DNA of 34,301 nucleotides from JAHEEL01 sp964581295 (GTDB lineage: Bacteria; Actinomycetota; Acidimicrobiia; Spongiisociales; UBA5794), in contig CAZONX010000013.1 of NCBI GenBank assembly GCA_964581295.1, positions 1 to 34,301 of the forward strand. Reading direction: 5' to 3'. The notes under the pieces are model-generated. The model searched no databases. It saw nothing but the letters and a program-made list of their open reading frames with translations, and was not told the origin of the DNA. This document shows, in pieces, positions 1-9,248 of the stretch. The translations under genes were made by a program, and so were the position numbers. Positions within the stretch are counted from its first letter, which is position 1; the number at the start of each line of letters is the position of its first letter.

Positions 1-75
1 GGCTCCGGGGGGGAGACTCGAACTCCCAACAAACGGATTAACAGTCCGCTGCTCTGCCAATTGAGCTACCCCGGA
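1..75 (-). tRNA. tRNA-Asn (anticodon GTT)
   Basis: The minus strand folds as a full cloverleaf. The acceptor stem TCCGGGG (75-69) pairs with CCCCGGA (10-4), the discriminator base is G at 3, and CC follows at 2-1, so the final A of CCA would lie just outside the window. The anticodon loop CTGTTAA gives anticodon GTT, which reads AAC/AAU, and the T-loop TTCGAGT is canonical. A possible -10 (TATCCT, minus strand, 111-106) lies upstream, but I see no clear -35. Confidence 0.95.
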
Positions 76-176
76 AGACGCCCGCCGAAGGGGCGAGCGG
101 CGCGGAGGATACCAGAGGGGCACACCAATCCTTCTGAGCGAACGGCCGATCACCGAATGTGGGAGAATCCTCGATC

Positions 177-431
177 ATGAAGTTCAGAACAGGTCTTGCA
201 ATAGGTCTCGGCGTCGGATTCGTGCTCGGCGCCCGAGCTGGCCGCGAACGCTACGACCAGCTCATGACGACGCTCGATTCGGCGCGCGGCAACGACACCG
301 TCCAGCGCGTCACGACCACCGCCGACCGTTCCACCGCCAAGGTGCGGCGAGCGGCCGGACAGGGCCTCGTGACCGCCAGCGAGAAGATCAAAGAACGCGC
401 CGGAGCCAACGGCTCAGCGACGACCCCGTAG
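177..431 (+). CDS. Small YtxH-like membrane protein
   Basis: The product has 84 residues. A single hydrophobic Gly-rich segment near the N-terminus (about residues 5-18) is followed by an ARAGRERYDQL motif and a charged, probably helical tail. This resembles the small YtxH/general-stress proteins common in Actinomycetota, which have one membrane pass; their function is not established. I chose the ATG at 177 over an in-frame GTG at 159 because GGGAG (161-165) is well placed as a ribosome binding site for the ATG. The gene is divergent from tRNA-Asn and convergent with rpoD. Confidence 0.75.
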   Translation: MKFRTGLAIGLGVGFVLGARAGRERYDQLMTTLDSARGNDTVQRVTTTADRSTAKVRRAAGQGLVTASEKIKERAGANGSATTP

Positions 432-523
432 GCACGGCTGAACGGGGAGCTTCTGGCTTCGCGTGGCCGGTCGCCGGGCGGCAGCAGGCTCAATCGGGCT
501 CGTCACGCTGCTAGAGCCCCCCT

Positions 524-547
524 GCGCATCCGCGGAAGCGGATGCGC
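524..547. terminator. Perfect 10-bp hairpin between convergent genes
   Basis: GCGCATCCGC (524-533) and GCGGATGCGC (538-547) form a perfect stem closed by the GNRA-type loop GGAA. It lies between the converging YtxH-like gene and rpoD and could end transcription from either side. There is no T-run on either strand, so termination is inferred from position and stem strength. Confidence 0.5.
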
Positions 548-617
548 GTCCCCCTCTACTGCGTGGTGGGACGGAAGAACCTGACCGAACGAGCCGGGGA
601 TCGTGATGGTTACCGTC

Positions 618-670
618 TGACCCCCTCCGTCAGCGCCTGGCGGTGCTGCCACCTCCCCCTGATGGGGAGG
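618..670. repeat. REP-like double-hairpin element downstream of rpoD
   Basis: Two adjacent hairpins are visible. The first is CAGCGCC-TGGC-GGTGCTG (631-648), 7 bp with one G-T pair. The second is CCTCCCC-CTGAT-GGGGAGG (652-670), 7 bp. A C-rich lead (about 618-627) precedes them. Paired short palindromes in an intergenic space are typical of REP/BIME-type interspersed elements. The element may also serve as the rpoD terminator. Only one copy is in the window, so its repeat status is inferred. Confidence 0.4.
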
Positions 671-677
671 AGACGCG

Positions 678-691
678 GACTGGCGACTGAT
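678..691. repeat. Two-unit heptad (GACTGGC GACTGAT) just 3' of rpoD
   Basis: GACTGGC (678-684) is followed directly by GACTGAT (685-691), five bases beyond the rpoD stop codon. The unit is the one that flanks the N gap next to the lepA stop (31395-31531). Confidence 0.45.
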
Positions 692-696
692 TCGGC

Positions 697-1833
697 CTAT
701 GCGCCTTCTAGGTAGCCTTCGAGCTTTCTTGCTCGGGCGGGTTGGCGAAGTTTCGCAAGGGCCTTCGTCTCGATTTGGCGGATGCGCTCGCGCGTCACGC
801 TGAAGTGGTTACCGACCTCCTCGAGCGTGCGCACCTTTCCGTCGGCAAGACCGAAGCGCATCACCAGCACTTCACGTTCGCGATCGTTCAGCGCTTCGAG
901 AGCGAGGCTCAGATAGCTCTGGAGCAGATGGAATGCGGCCGCCTCAACGGGGATCTCCGCCTCGGTGTCTTCGACGAAGTCGCCGAGCGTGGCGTCATCC
1001 TCTTCTCCGAGCGGCATTTCGAGCGACACCGGGTCCTGGGCGATGCGACGCAACTCCGTGACCTTGTCCGGCGCGAGTTCGAGTTCTTCGGCGATCTCTT
1101 GGATGGTCGGATCGCGGCCGAGCTCCTGCATGAGGGTTCGCTGGGTTCGGGCGAGTTTGTTGATCGTCTCGACCATGTGCACCGGTACGCGAATCGTCCG
1201 TGCCTGGTCCGCAAGCGCGCGGGTCACGGCCTGGCGGATCCACCACGTGGCGTAGGTGGAGAACTTGAATCCTTTGCGGTAGTCGAACTTCTCGACGGCC
1301 CGGATGAGGCCCAGGTTGCCTTCCTGGATGAGGTCGAGCAATCCGAGCCCTCGCCCGATGTACTTCTTGGCGATCGAGACGACGAGCCGCAGGTTCGCTT
1401 CGACGAGTCGCTTGCGAGCTCGATCGCCGGTTCGGGCGGTCCGCTCCAGGATGATCCGGTCGGCGGCAGCGAGCGTGGAAACATCCTCGAGCTGCTCCTC
1501 GGCTCGGGTGCCGGCCTCGGCCTGCATCGCCAGCTCCACCTCCTGCTGGGGAGTTAGCAGCGGGAAGCGGCCAATCTCCTGGAGATACATGCGCACAGGA
1601 TCGGAGACGTGGACGAGCTCGGCGTTCGACAGGTTGGTCTCGGCAAGTGCATTGGCGGAGTCTTCCCTGATCGGGATCCGCTGCTCTCTCAAGGCGAGAA
1701 ACACCGTGTCGAACGACTCGTCGGGGGCGCCGACTTCCTCGAGTTCCTGTTGCACTTCTGTCATGACGAGGAACCCGCGTTGGCGACCCCTCGCCGCGAG
1801 CTCATCAAGCACGATGCTCACGATCTCGTTCAT
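697..1833 (-). CDS. rpoD: Primary RNA polymerase sigma factor (sigma-70)
   Basis: This is the 378-residue housekeeping sigma factor that directs RNA polymerase to most promoters. Region 1.2 (SDPVRMYLQEIGRFPLLT, about residues 77-94) and region 2 (about 141-218, with DLIQEGNLGLIRAVEKFDY and TYATWWIRQAV) are intact. Region 3 follows, and region 4.2 ends in VTRERIRQIETKALAKLR (about 347-364). The region 1.1-like N-terminus is short, so the protein is smaller than many actinobacterial SigA/HrdB proteins. The ATG at 1833 overlaps the dnaG stop in ATGA, so the two genes are translationally coupled in the classic dnaG-rpoD order. Confidence 0.95.
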   Translation of the reverse strand: MNEIVSIVLDELAARGRQRGFLVMTEVQQELEEVGAPDESFDTVFLALREQRIPIREDSANALAETNLSNAELVHVSDPVRMYLQEIGRFPLLTPQQEVELAMQAEAGTRAEEQLEDVSTLAAADRIILERTARTGDRARKRLVEANLRLVVSIAKKYIGRGLGLLDLIQEGNLGLIRAVEKFDYRKGFKFSTYATWWIRQAVTRALADQARTIRVPVHMVETINKLARTQRTLMQELGRDPTIQEIAEELELAPDKVTELRRIAQDPVSLEMPLGEEDDATLGDFVEDTEAEIPVEAAAFHLLQSYLSLALEALNDREREVLVMRFGLADGKVRTLEEVGNHFSVTRERIRQIETKALAKLRQPARARKLEGYLEGA

Positions 1834-3584
1834 TCCCTGCTCCGCAACTGTCGCCGTTCGTTCTGTAACGCTATCAGGCGCTCGAACCGATCTGAATACC
1901 CCTGGGGGTCACTATCAGCATCGACGCCCGCCAGTTCTGTCTGAAGCTCCAAGATCTGGCGTTCGACGGCCTCCTGTTTCAGCCGATTCGTCACGTCTGA
2001 GGCGTCGGCAAGCGGCCGCTGCGCGAGTGCGAGCGTGCGCAACAGCACCGCCTCCGGGCGATCATCCGAACCGATGGCAGCTCCGAGATCCGGCACGGCG
2101 TCGGCACCCAGCGGGTCGATCAGGGCCTCGACGAACTCGAAGGCCGCGCGGTGCTCCGGCACGGAGAACAGGTCGGCCGAAACGTCCGCTGCCCGAATCC
2201 CCTGGTCGTTTGCCAGGTAGAGACGGAGTACTTCTCGCTCAGTTCGCTGCGGACCGGTCAGCTGACGCTCATCGATCGAAGGCGGCGCCTCCCCCGCCGG
2301 TCGGCTCGATCTCCGCAGCGCCGACTCCACCGTCGGCACGTCGACGCCGGTCCGCCGCGAGACCAACACGGCATACTCATGACGCACCACGGGGTCAGGG
2401 TGCAGAGCGATCAACGCGGCGGCGGCGCGAACCGCCCGACCGCGCGCTTCGGGTTCCTCCAGATTGAACTCCGCCAGCTCACGGTCGATCCGGAATTGCA
2501 GCAGCGGGACCGACTCCTCGATCGATGCCGTCAGCGCTCCGATGCGGCCGGAGGACACGAGATCAGCAGGATCGCGGCCCTCGGGAAGCACAGCGACACG
2601 CAGATCCAGATCGCCGGGCACCGATCGTTCGAAGCCCCGGGCCGCGGCACCGGCGCCTGCCTCGTCTGCATCGAACGCAAGAACAACCCGCTTGGAGAAG
2701 CGGCGAAGGAGGTCGAGGTGCTCCTCCCCCAGCGCCGTTCCGCAGGTGGCGACGGCTACGGGCATCTCGGCAAGGTGGAACGCGATCACATCGGTGTAGC
2801 CCTCGACGACGACCGACTCATCCGACCGAACTATCTGTGACTTCGACCAATTTAGACCGTAAAGCAAGCGCGACTTGTGGTAGATCGGTGTCTCGGGCGA
2901 GTTGAGATACTTCGGACCGTCACCGTCGAGCAGGCGGGCGCCGAAGCCCACCGCATCGCCTCGCACGTCGTAGATCGGAAACATCAGACGATTGCGGAAC
3001 CGGTCGACGAGGCCACCGCGCCGGGACCGTGAACCCAGACCCGCTCCGCTGATCGCCTCATCCTTGACTCCGGCATCCCGAAGGTGCGTCACCAGCGCCT
3101 CCCAGCCTTCGGGGGAATAGCCGAGGTGGAAGCGATCGACGACATCGGCGTCGTAGCCCCTGCTCCGCAGATATCCCCTGGCATGGCCCGCATCATCTCC
3201 GGTCTTGAGACGATCGGTGTAGAACACAACAGAGCGCTCAACGGCGTCGATGAGACGCTCTCGCCGATCTCGGTGCTTGGCCGCGTCGGGGTCGACGGTG
3301 AGGGTCACACCGGCACGGCGAGCAAGCAGCTCGAGGGCGTCGGAGAAGCCGAGGCCATTGGTCTCCTGAACCCAGCCGAACACGTCGCCGCTCTTGCCGC
3401 AGCCGAAACAGTGGAACAACCCTCGTGCCGGGTCGATAGAGAGCGACGGCGTCTTCTCGGAGTGGAACGGGCAGACGGCCATCACGGAGCGTCCGGAACG
3501 CTTAACCCGCGTCACTTCTGAGGCGAGCTCTACGAGATCGGTGCGTTCCCGAACCCGGTCTATGTCTTCGCGCGAGTAGGCCAT
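1830..3584 (-). CDS. dnaG: DNA primase
   Basis: DnaG synthesises RNA primers at the replication fork. In this 584-residue protein the N-terminal CHC2 zinc finger uses C38, H41, C59 and C62 (CPFH ... CFGC). The central catalytic core has the Toprim motif VVVEGYTDVIAFH (about residue 260) and the acidic VVLAFDADEAG metal-binding loop (about 300). The C-terminal helicase-binding part is present, and the length is normal for the family. The start is ATG 3584, without a strong ribosome binding site. It is transcribed with rpoD. Confidence 0.95.
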   Translation of the reverse strand: MAYSREDIDRVRERTDLVELASEVTRVKRSGRSVMAVCPFHSEKTPSLSIDPARGLFHCFGCGKSGDVFGWVQETNGLGFSDALELLARRAGVTLTVDPDAAKHRDRRERLIDAVERSVVFYTDRLKTGDDAGHARGYLRSRGYDADVVDRFHLGYSPEGWEALVTHLRDAGVKDEAISGAGLGSRSRRGGLVDRFRNRLMFPIYDVRGDAVGFGARLLDGDGPKYLNSPETPIYHKSRLLYGLNWSKSQIVRSDESVVVEGYTDVIAFHLAEMPVAVATCGTALGEEHLDLLRRFSKRVVLAFDADEAGAGAAARGFERSVPGDLDLRVAVLPEGRDPADLVSSGRIGALTASIEESVPLLQFRIDRELAEFNLEEPEARGRAVRAAAALIALHPDPVVRHEYAVLVSRRTGVDVPTVESALRRSSRPAGEAPPSIDERQLTGPQRTEREVLRLYLANDQGIRAADVSADLFSVPEHRAAFEFVEALIDPLGADAVPDLGAAIGSDDRPEAVLLRTLALAQRPLADASDVTNRLKQEAVERQILELQTELAGVDADSDPQGYSDRFERLIALQNERRQLRSRE

Positions 3585-3641
3585 CAGCCGTCAGCGTAGA
3601 AGGTACGACCGGTGAACGAGCCGCCCACCTCGATACCGTGG

Positions 3642-5219
<1,578 letters not shown>

Positions 5220-5234
5220 GCGCTACTCCTGTTC

Positions 5235-5270
5235 GTTTGGTCGGGGGACCGATCGATCCCCCGACCAAAC
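5235..5270 (-). terminator. Strong 14-bp hairpin between binding-protein and ATPase genes
   Basis: GTTTGGTCGGGGGA (5235-5248) pairs perfectly with TCCCCCGACCAAAC (5257-5270) around an 8-nt loop. It follows the lipoprotein stop and precedes the ATPase ribosome binding site. There is no T-tract. It probably protects the upstream message from 3' decay or causes partial termination, which would give more binding protein than ATPase. That role is inferred from known importer operons. Confidence 0.65.
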
Positions 5271-5288
5271 CTCGTCCTGGTCCTCGTC

Positions 5289-6239
5289 CTAGCCTTCGTC
5301 CTCGAAGGCCTTGATGGCGTCGTCGCCGATCTGCTTGACGTCGTCCGGCAGGTCGTAGTCATCGTTGTACTCGATGACCAGGCCTTCGTTGGCAAAGGTG
5401 ATCACGTACAGCTCACCACCGAGCGTGCCTTCGCCGATCTTGTCGATCATCTCCTCGAGCATGTTCTCCCAGTGATAGACCTGGGATGCCACGACAATCT
5501 CCGGAGCGAGACTCGTCTGATTCGACTGCGTACCGAACCACGGCACGCCTTCGTTCTTGGCAACGCCGACCGCGCCGACCGTCATCTGGGCGGTACCGGA
5601 CAGGACGTCCGCACCGGCGCTAATGAGTGACTGAGCCGCCTCGGATGCGAGCGCCACGTCACTGAACGAGTCGATGTAGTTGATGTTGACGGTTGCTGAT
5701 GGATTCTGTGCCATGACGCCGGCAGCAAAGCCATCGACGTAGAGCTTCGCGTCGCCGACTTCGATCGGTCCCACGATTCCAACATTGGCGGACTGCGACA
5801 GAGCCGCAGCCATCTTGCCCATGACCTCGCCGCCCTGATCCGACGCGGCTTCATAGGAGAACACGTTCGAAAGACCGAATGTGTCGGCAGCCGTGCCCCA
5901 TGCAAACGAGACCTCGGGGAAGTCCGGTGCTATCTCCTGGAGCGATCCGCCGTACTGCGACCCGTGAGCGATGACCAGGTCATAGCCCTCTGAGGCGTAG
6001 TCACGGATCGCAACCGCGGCATCTTCAACGACGAACGTGCCGTCTGTCACGGCCACTTCGGCGCCGTCGATCATGTTCGCGGCGTCAACCATCGACTGGG
6101 TGAATGCCAGATCGTTCGACGCCGATGGGGCGACGATCGCGATCCTGAATCCCTCTGCCGAGTCGTCGCTGCTGCAGGCTGCGGCGACGAGCGCCAATGC
6201 CGCGAACAGAACGACCAACGTAATACTTCTTCTTCTCAC
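5289..6239 (-). CDS. BMP/PnrA-family substrate-binding lipoprotein
   Basis: The 316-residue product starts with a lipoprotein signal: basic MRRRS, a hydrophobic core, and a lipobox-like VAAAC with Cys22 as the acylated residue. The mature part resembles the BMP family (PnrA/BmpA/TmpC), whose members bind purine nucleosides or related compounds outside the membrane and deliver them to an ABC permease. The start is GTG 6239, five bases after AAGGAGG, the strongest ribosome binding site seen in the operon. It lies between the permease and ATPase genes. The actual ligand cannot be read from the sequence; the neighbouring xanthine-dehydrogenase-type operon points to a purine. Confidence 0.88.
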   Translation of the reverse strand: MRRRSITLVVLFAALALVAAACSSDDSAEGFRIAIVAPSASNDLAFTQSMVDAANMIDGAEVAVTDGTFVVEDAAVAIRDYASEGYDLVIAHGSQYGGSLQEIAPDFPEVSFAWGTAADTFGLSNVFSYEAASDQGGEVMGKMAAALSQSANVGIVGPIEVGDAKLYVDGFAAGVMAQNPSATVNINYIDSFSDVALASEAAQSLISAGADVLSGTAQMTVGAVGVAKNEGVPWFGTQSNQTSLAPEIVVASQVYHWENMLEEMIDKIGEGTLGGELYVITFANEGLVIEYNDDYDLPDDVKQIGDDAIKAFEDEG

Positions 6240-6275
6240 TTCTTCCTCCTTGATCGGCGGGCCGTCTGTGGCCCC

Positions 6276-7208
6276 TTACTTTCCTCTCGTAAATGGCTTG
6301 GTCAGCGCAGCCGGCGCCCGGAAGCGACGGGCCACGAAGACCAGAGCCAAGATCGTGATGATGGCAGGAGCCATCGCGGCAAGGTTCGAAAGGTCCCTTG
6401 GAATGATGTCCTGCGTCTTCAATTCCAGCACCAGCGCGTTAACAAACCCGAACAGCAGGGCTCCCAACATGATCCCCGTGGGTCGCCATGCGCCGAAATA
6501 CACGAGGGCGATGGCGATGAAGCCCGCCCCGTTGGTGAGGTTCTGTTGGAAGATCCCGAGCGTGATCGCCAGCACGGCGCCGGCAATGCCAGCCAAGGTG
6601 CCACCGATGATCTCGGTCGCGTAGCGGACCCCGGCAACGCTCACGCCGAGCGTGTCGGCTGCTTCCGGGTACTCGCCGATGGCCCGGATCTTCATCCCGA
6701 AGGTCGTCCGATTGATCACGAACGTTGCAACCGGGATCGACAGGAACGCGAGATAGATGATCAGGCTGTGCTGGAAGAACATCTCACCGATGTACGGGAT
6801 GTCGGAAAGCAACGGAATATCCACCTGCGGGAAGGTGTCAATCGGGATCGGCGTCCCGACGAGCTTCTGGAACAGCAAGTCGCTCATCCCGAGTCCGAAG
6901 AGGTAGACACCGATACCGCTGATCCCCTGCTCCGCCTTGAGGGTGACGGCGATCACCGCTGAGGCAAGGCCGAGCATGAGGCCGACGATGGCCCCGGCGA
7001 GGAGACCGAGCCACACGTTGTCGGTCTTGAGGACCGCGTAATAGCCGGTGAAGGCGCCGAGCAGCATGATGCCGTCTACGCCAAGGTTGAGAACGCCGCT
7101 TCGCTGACCGAACGTCTCGCCGAGCGCTGCCAGGAGGAGCGGTACGGCGAGGCGGATTGCCGATGCGACGACGGCGACCATAACAGCGGTGGTGAAGATC
7201 TCGCTCAT
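6276..7208 (-). CDS. BMP-type ABC importer, permease subunit 2
   Basis: A 310-residue integral membrane protein with about eight to ten hydrophobic segments. It carries the branched-chain/nucleoside permease pattern (GVLNLGVDGIMLLGAFTG near residue 38, then TTFGMKIRAIGEYPEAADTLGVS), as in NupQ/YufQ-type subunits. It would pair with the permease encoded just upstream to form the channel. Its ATG overlaps the stop of that gene in ATGA, so the two are translationally coupled. A short 36-base gap separates it from the lipoprotein gene. Confidence 0.9.
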   Translation of the reverse strand: MSEIFTTAVMVAVVASAIRLAVPLLLAALGETFGQRSGVLNLGVDGIMLLGAFTGYYAVLKTDNVWLGLLAGAIVGLMLGLASAVIAVTLKAEQGISGIGVYLFGLGMSDLLFQKLVGTPIPIDTFPQVDIPLLSDIPYIGEMFFQHSLIIYLAFLSIPVATFVINRTTFGMKIRAIGEYPEAADTLGVSVAGVRYATEIIGGTLAGIAGAVLAITLGIFQQNLTNGAGFIAIALVYFGAWRPTGIMLGALLFGFVNALVLELKTQDIIPRDLSNLAAMAPAIITILALVFVARRFRAPAALTKPFTRGK

Positions 7209-8416
7209 CTCGGATCCTCCCCGTACTCGTTCTGACCGAACGAGTCGGTTCCACGAGGCGCGGCGTCGTGGACCGAGCCGAGAGCGGAGGGCTCATCACC
7301 TCCCGGCATGCTCCCATCGTCCGCAATCTCCTCGTCGCGCCCGTCCGTTGCAAGCAACTTCACGCGGTAGCGGTCGGCAGCCACAACGAAGATGACGACC
7401 AGGCCGTTCAGGGCGACGATGAGGGCGGACGGAACCTGGACCGCACGCTGCAACGCCTGGCCACCGACGATGAGTCCGCCGAAGAGGAATGATGCGGGAA
7501 TCGTCCAGAGCGGGTGGAGGCCACCGAGCAAGGCGGCAACGATTCCGTTGAAGCCGGCACTCCCCGTGAACCCCATCGTGGATCCATCGGTCACCATGCG
7601 ATGACTCTCGCTGCCGAACACCAGCACCGCACCAGCAAGTCCGGCGAGGGCGCCCGACATCGTCAAGGCGAGAGCGATCGTACGGCGCACCGGAATACCG
7701 GCATAGCGAGCGGCGTGCTCACTGAGACCGACGGCGCGGAGGCGGTAGCCGAGCGGGGTCCGCCACAGCAGGTAGTAGGTCGCGATCGCGCAGAGCACCG
7801 CGAGGATCGGGCCGATGTGGAATCGGTTGCCGAAGATGATCGGGAGGTCGGCGGACTCCATTAGACGCTCAGTCTGCGGGATCCGGGTGCCCTTCTCGAT
7901 CTCCGCCGGGTCGATGAGCGGTCCGCGAAGGAGGTAGCTCATCAGCTGCACAGCAACGATATTCAGCATGATCGTGCTGAGGATCTCGTTGACCCGGTAG
8001 TACGCCTTGAGCATGCCGGGGATCCAGCCCCAGAGGGCGCCGCCCGCGAGGCCGGCGATCAGGATCGCCGGCACCATGATGATCGACGGCATCTCCGGGA
8101 GATACAACGCAGCCATGGTGGCGAACAGGCCACCGAGCACCATCTGGCCTTCGGCGCCGATATTGATGACGTTCGCACGGAAGGCGATCACGATGCCGGT
8201 ACCGACGAAGAGCAGCGGCGTGGCCTTCAGAATGGTGGCGATGAGTGCGTTGCCCGATCCGAAGGCTCCGATAAACATCTCGGAGTAGCCCTCGAACGGG
8301 TTGGCACCGAGGAGGACGAGCATGACGGCGCCGAAGAGCAATGCGGCGAAGACGGCGAGCACCGGAATGCTGTAGGCGAGAATCCGACGCTGCTGGTGAC
8401 TGAGGTGGATGCTCAT
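7205..8416 (-). CDS. BMP-type ABC importer, permease subunit 1
   Basis: This is the first gene of the importer operon (403 residues). It has multiple membrane spans and the family pattern ANVINIGAEGQMVLGGLFA followed by TPLGYRLRAVGLSEHAARYAGI, as in NupP/YufP-type permeases. A hydrophilic tail of about 50 residues follows the last membrane span. I chose ATG 8416 (MSIHLSHQQRR), because GAGGTGA lies seven bases upstream; an in-frame start at 8482 would add 22 charged residues and overlap the operator dyad. The promoter probably lies in 8417-8525. Confidence 0.9.
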   Translation of the reverse strand: MSIHLSHQQRRILAYSIPVLAVFAALLFGAVMLVLLGANPFEGYSEMFIGAFGSGNALIATILKATPLLFVGTGIVIAFRANVINIGAEGQMVLGGLFATMAALYLPEMPSIIMVPAILIAGLAGGALWGWIPGMLKAYYRVNEILSTIMLNIVAVQLMSYLLRGPLIDPAEIEKGTRIPQTERLMESADLPIIFGNRFHIGPILAVLCAIATYYLLWRTPLGYRLRAVGLSEHAARYAGIPVRRTIALALTMSGALAGLAGAVLVFGSESHRMVTDGSTMGFTGSAGFNGIVAALLGGLHPLWTIPASFLFGGLIVGGQALQRAVQVPSALIVALNGLVVIFVVAADRYRVKLLATDGRDEEIADDGSMPGGDEPSALGSVHDAAPRGTDSFGQNEYGEDPR

Positions 8417-8481
8417 CGTGTCGTCACCTCGTACTTCCCTCGACCTTCCATCGAAGCCGCTTCGCAGAGGTTTCCTCGGCA

Positions 8482-8496
8482 TTGACGAAATGTCAA
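8482..8496. promoter_or_regulatory. Candidate operator TTGAC-N5-GTCAA before the importer operon
   Basis: TTGACGAAATGTCAA is a perfect 5-bp inverted repeat with a 5-nt spacer, 66 bases or more upstream of the permease start. It is identical at 14 of 15 positions to the dyad before the molybdenum hydroxylase gene (9190-9204). Read on the minus strand it contains TTGACA, so it could overlap a -35 box, although I see no convincing -10. A second dyad, CGAAGC-C-GCTTCG, lies at 8452-8464. Confidence 0.6.
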
Positions 8497-8525
8497 ATCG
8501 GAAGGCGCTGCACCGCCTCGGTGGC

Positions 8526-8882
8526 TCATGCCCGGATCGCGTTCAGGTAATTGTAGATCGTGATTCTACTGACACCCATCAGGTCGGCGATGTCCTCGAT
8601 GGAGCGGCGGAGGAGGAACGCCCCTCGTTCGTCCAGCAAGCGAACGGCGATCTGTTTGCCCGTCCGATCGAGATCTGGAAGGGGTGCGCCGAGCTCAACC
8701 TCGATGCGGTCGACAAGATTGTCGAGCGCGTCGGCAAGCGAGCCGATCCTGACGTAGGCGAGCACGTCACCGTCCCACTCAATCGGAACGTCGAGCGGCT
8801 CGGCGTGAGGTGAATAGACGATGATGCTCCCTGCCGCCTCGACCGAGGGGCGCACTGCAGCGACGACGGGATGCTCGCTCAT
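8526..8882 (-). CDS. Small YheO/DauR-type HTH transcriptional regulator
   Basis: The 118-residue protein ends in a helix-turn-helix (GAFLLRRSIEDIADLMGVSR then ITIYNYLNAIRA, about residues 87-118). This closely follows the C-terminal HTH of YheO/DauR regulators (HTH_22), where a 'GaFll..av..vA..LgvSr.TvY.YL' pattern is typical. The usual N-terminal PAS-like domain is missing; instead there are about 80 residues I cannot assign. The start codon overlaps the stop of the thiamine-binding-fold gene (ATGA), so the two proteins are likely made together. I infer that it regulates the importer and hydroxylase operons through the shared TTGAC-N5-GTCAA dyads. Confidence 0.72.
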   Translation of the reverse strand: MSEHPVVAAVRPSVEAAGSIIVYSPHAEPLDVPIEWDGDVLAYVRIGSLADALDNLVDRIEVELGAPLPDLDRTGKQIAVRLLDERGAFLLRRSIEDIADLMGVSRITIYNYLNAIRA

Positions 8883-9124
8883 GGATCGGAACGGTGCTCA
8901 AACTGGACGGTGACACGCGTCGCTCCGGCTTCCATCGCGGCGTGGAACATCGCACCGAGCGCCGACACGACGGCGTCGGCGTCTCCTTCGATGCTCGTCC
9001 CGAAGGCATCGACGCGTGGTTCGAAGCCCCGCTTGGTGACCGCTTCGACGGCAGCGATGACGGCCGGCCCGAGGGAACCCTCGACGAACGGCTCAACCAT
9101 GAATTCGGCGCGATATCCGGACAC
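8879..9124 (-). CDS. Thiamine-binding-fold (MTH1187/YkoF-like) small protein
   Basis: This 81-residue protein matches the single-domain MTH1187/YkoF-like ferredoxin-fold family. AEFMVEPF starts the first strand, and FGTSIEGDADAVVSAL then AGATRVTVQFE form the conserved second half. Members bind thiamine, its pyrimidine moiety or related small molecules, usually as tetramers; catalysis is not known. The start is GTG 9124 with GGGGAG about six bases upstream; a much longer in-frame reading to 9784 runs antisense through the hydroxylase gene and is not supported. It overlaps the HTH gene by 4 nt and is divergent from the hydroxylase operon. I infer it is a ligand sensor or carrier for the importer system. 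Confidence 0.75.
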   Translation of the reverse strand: MSGYRAEFMVEPFVEGSLGPAVIAAVEAVTKRGFEPRVDAFGTSIEGDADAVVSALGAMFHAAMEAGATRVTVQFEHRSDP

Positions 9125-9189
9125 CGGATCTCCCCTCTCGCTCCTCGGACTGTAGTGCGACCGCCCCCTGCCCCCGCAAACCGATGGGT

Positions 9190-9219
9190 TTGACAAAATG
9201 TCAACCACACGGGGATGAT
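9190..9219 (+). promoter_or_regulatory. Operator dyad overlapping a promoter for the hydroxylase operon
   Basis: TTGACAAAATGTCAA (9190-9204) is the second copy of the TTGAC-N5-GTCAA dyad. Its left part is a perfect -35 hexamer (TTGACA, 9190-9195). At 18-bp spacing GATGAT (9214-9219) could be the -10, matching 4 of 6. Binding to the dyad would cover the -35 box, which suggests repression. Because the dyad is symmetric, a TTGACA also points toward the divergent thiamine-fold/HTH pair. The hydroxylase ATG is 30 bases downstream of the -10. Confidence 0.55.
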
Positions 9220-9248
9220 ACGGTGGAGACAATCGAGGAGGCTCAATC

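Noticed and set aside
1304..2467. 387-residue plus-strand frame antisense to rpoD and dnaG
   Set aside because: The composition is Arg/Ser/Pro-rich, typical of a shadow frame in GC-rich DNA.
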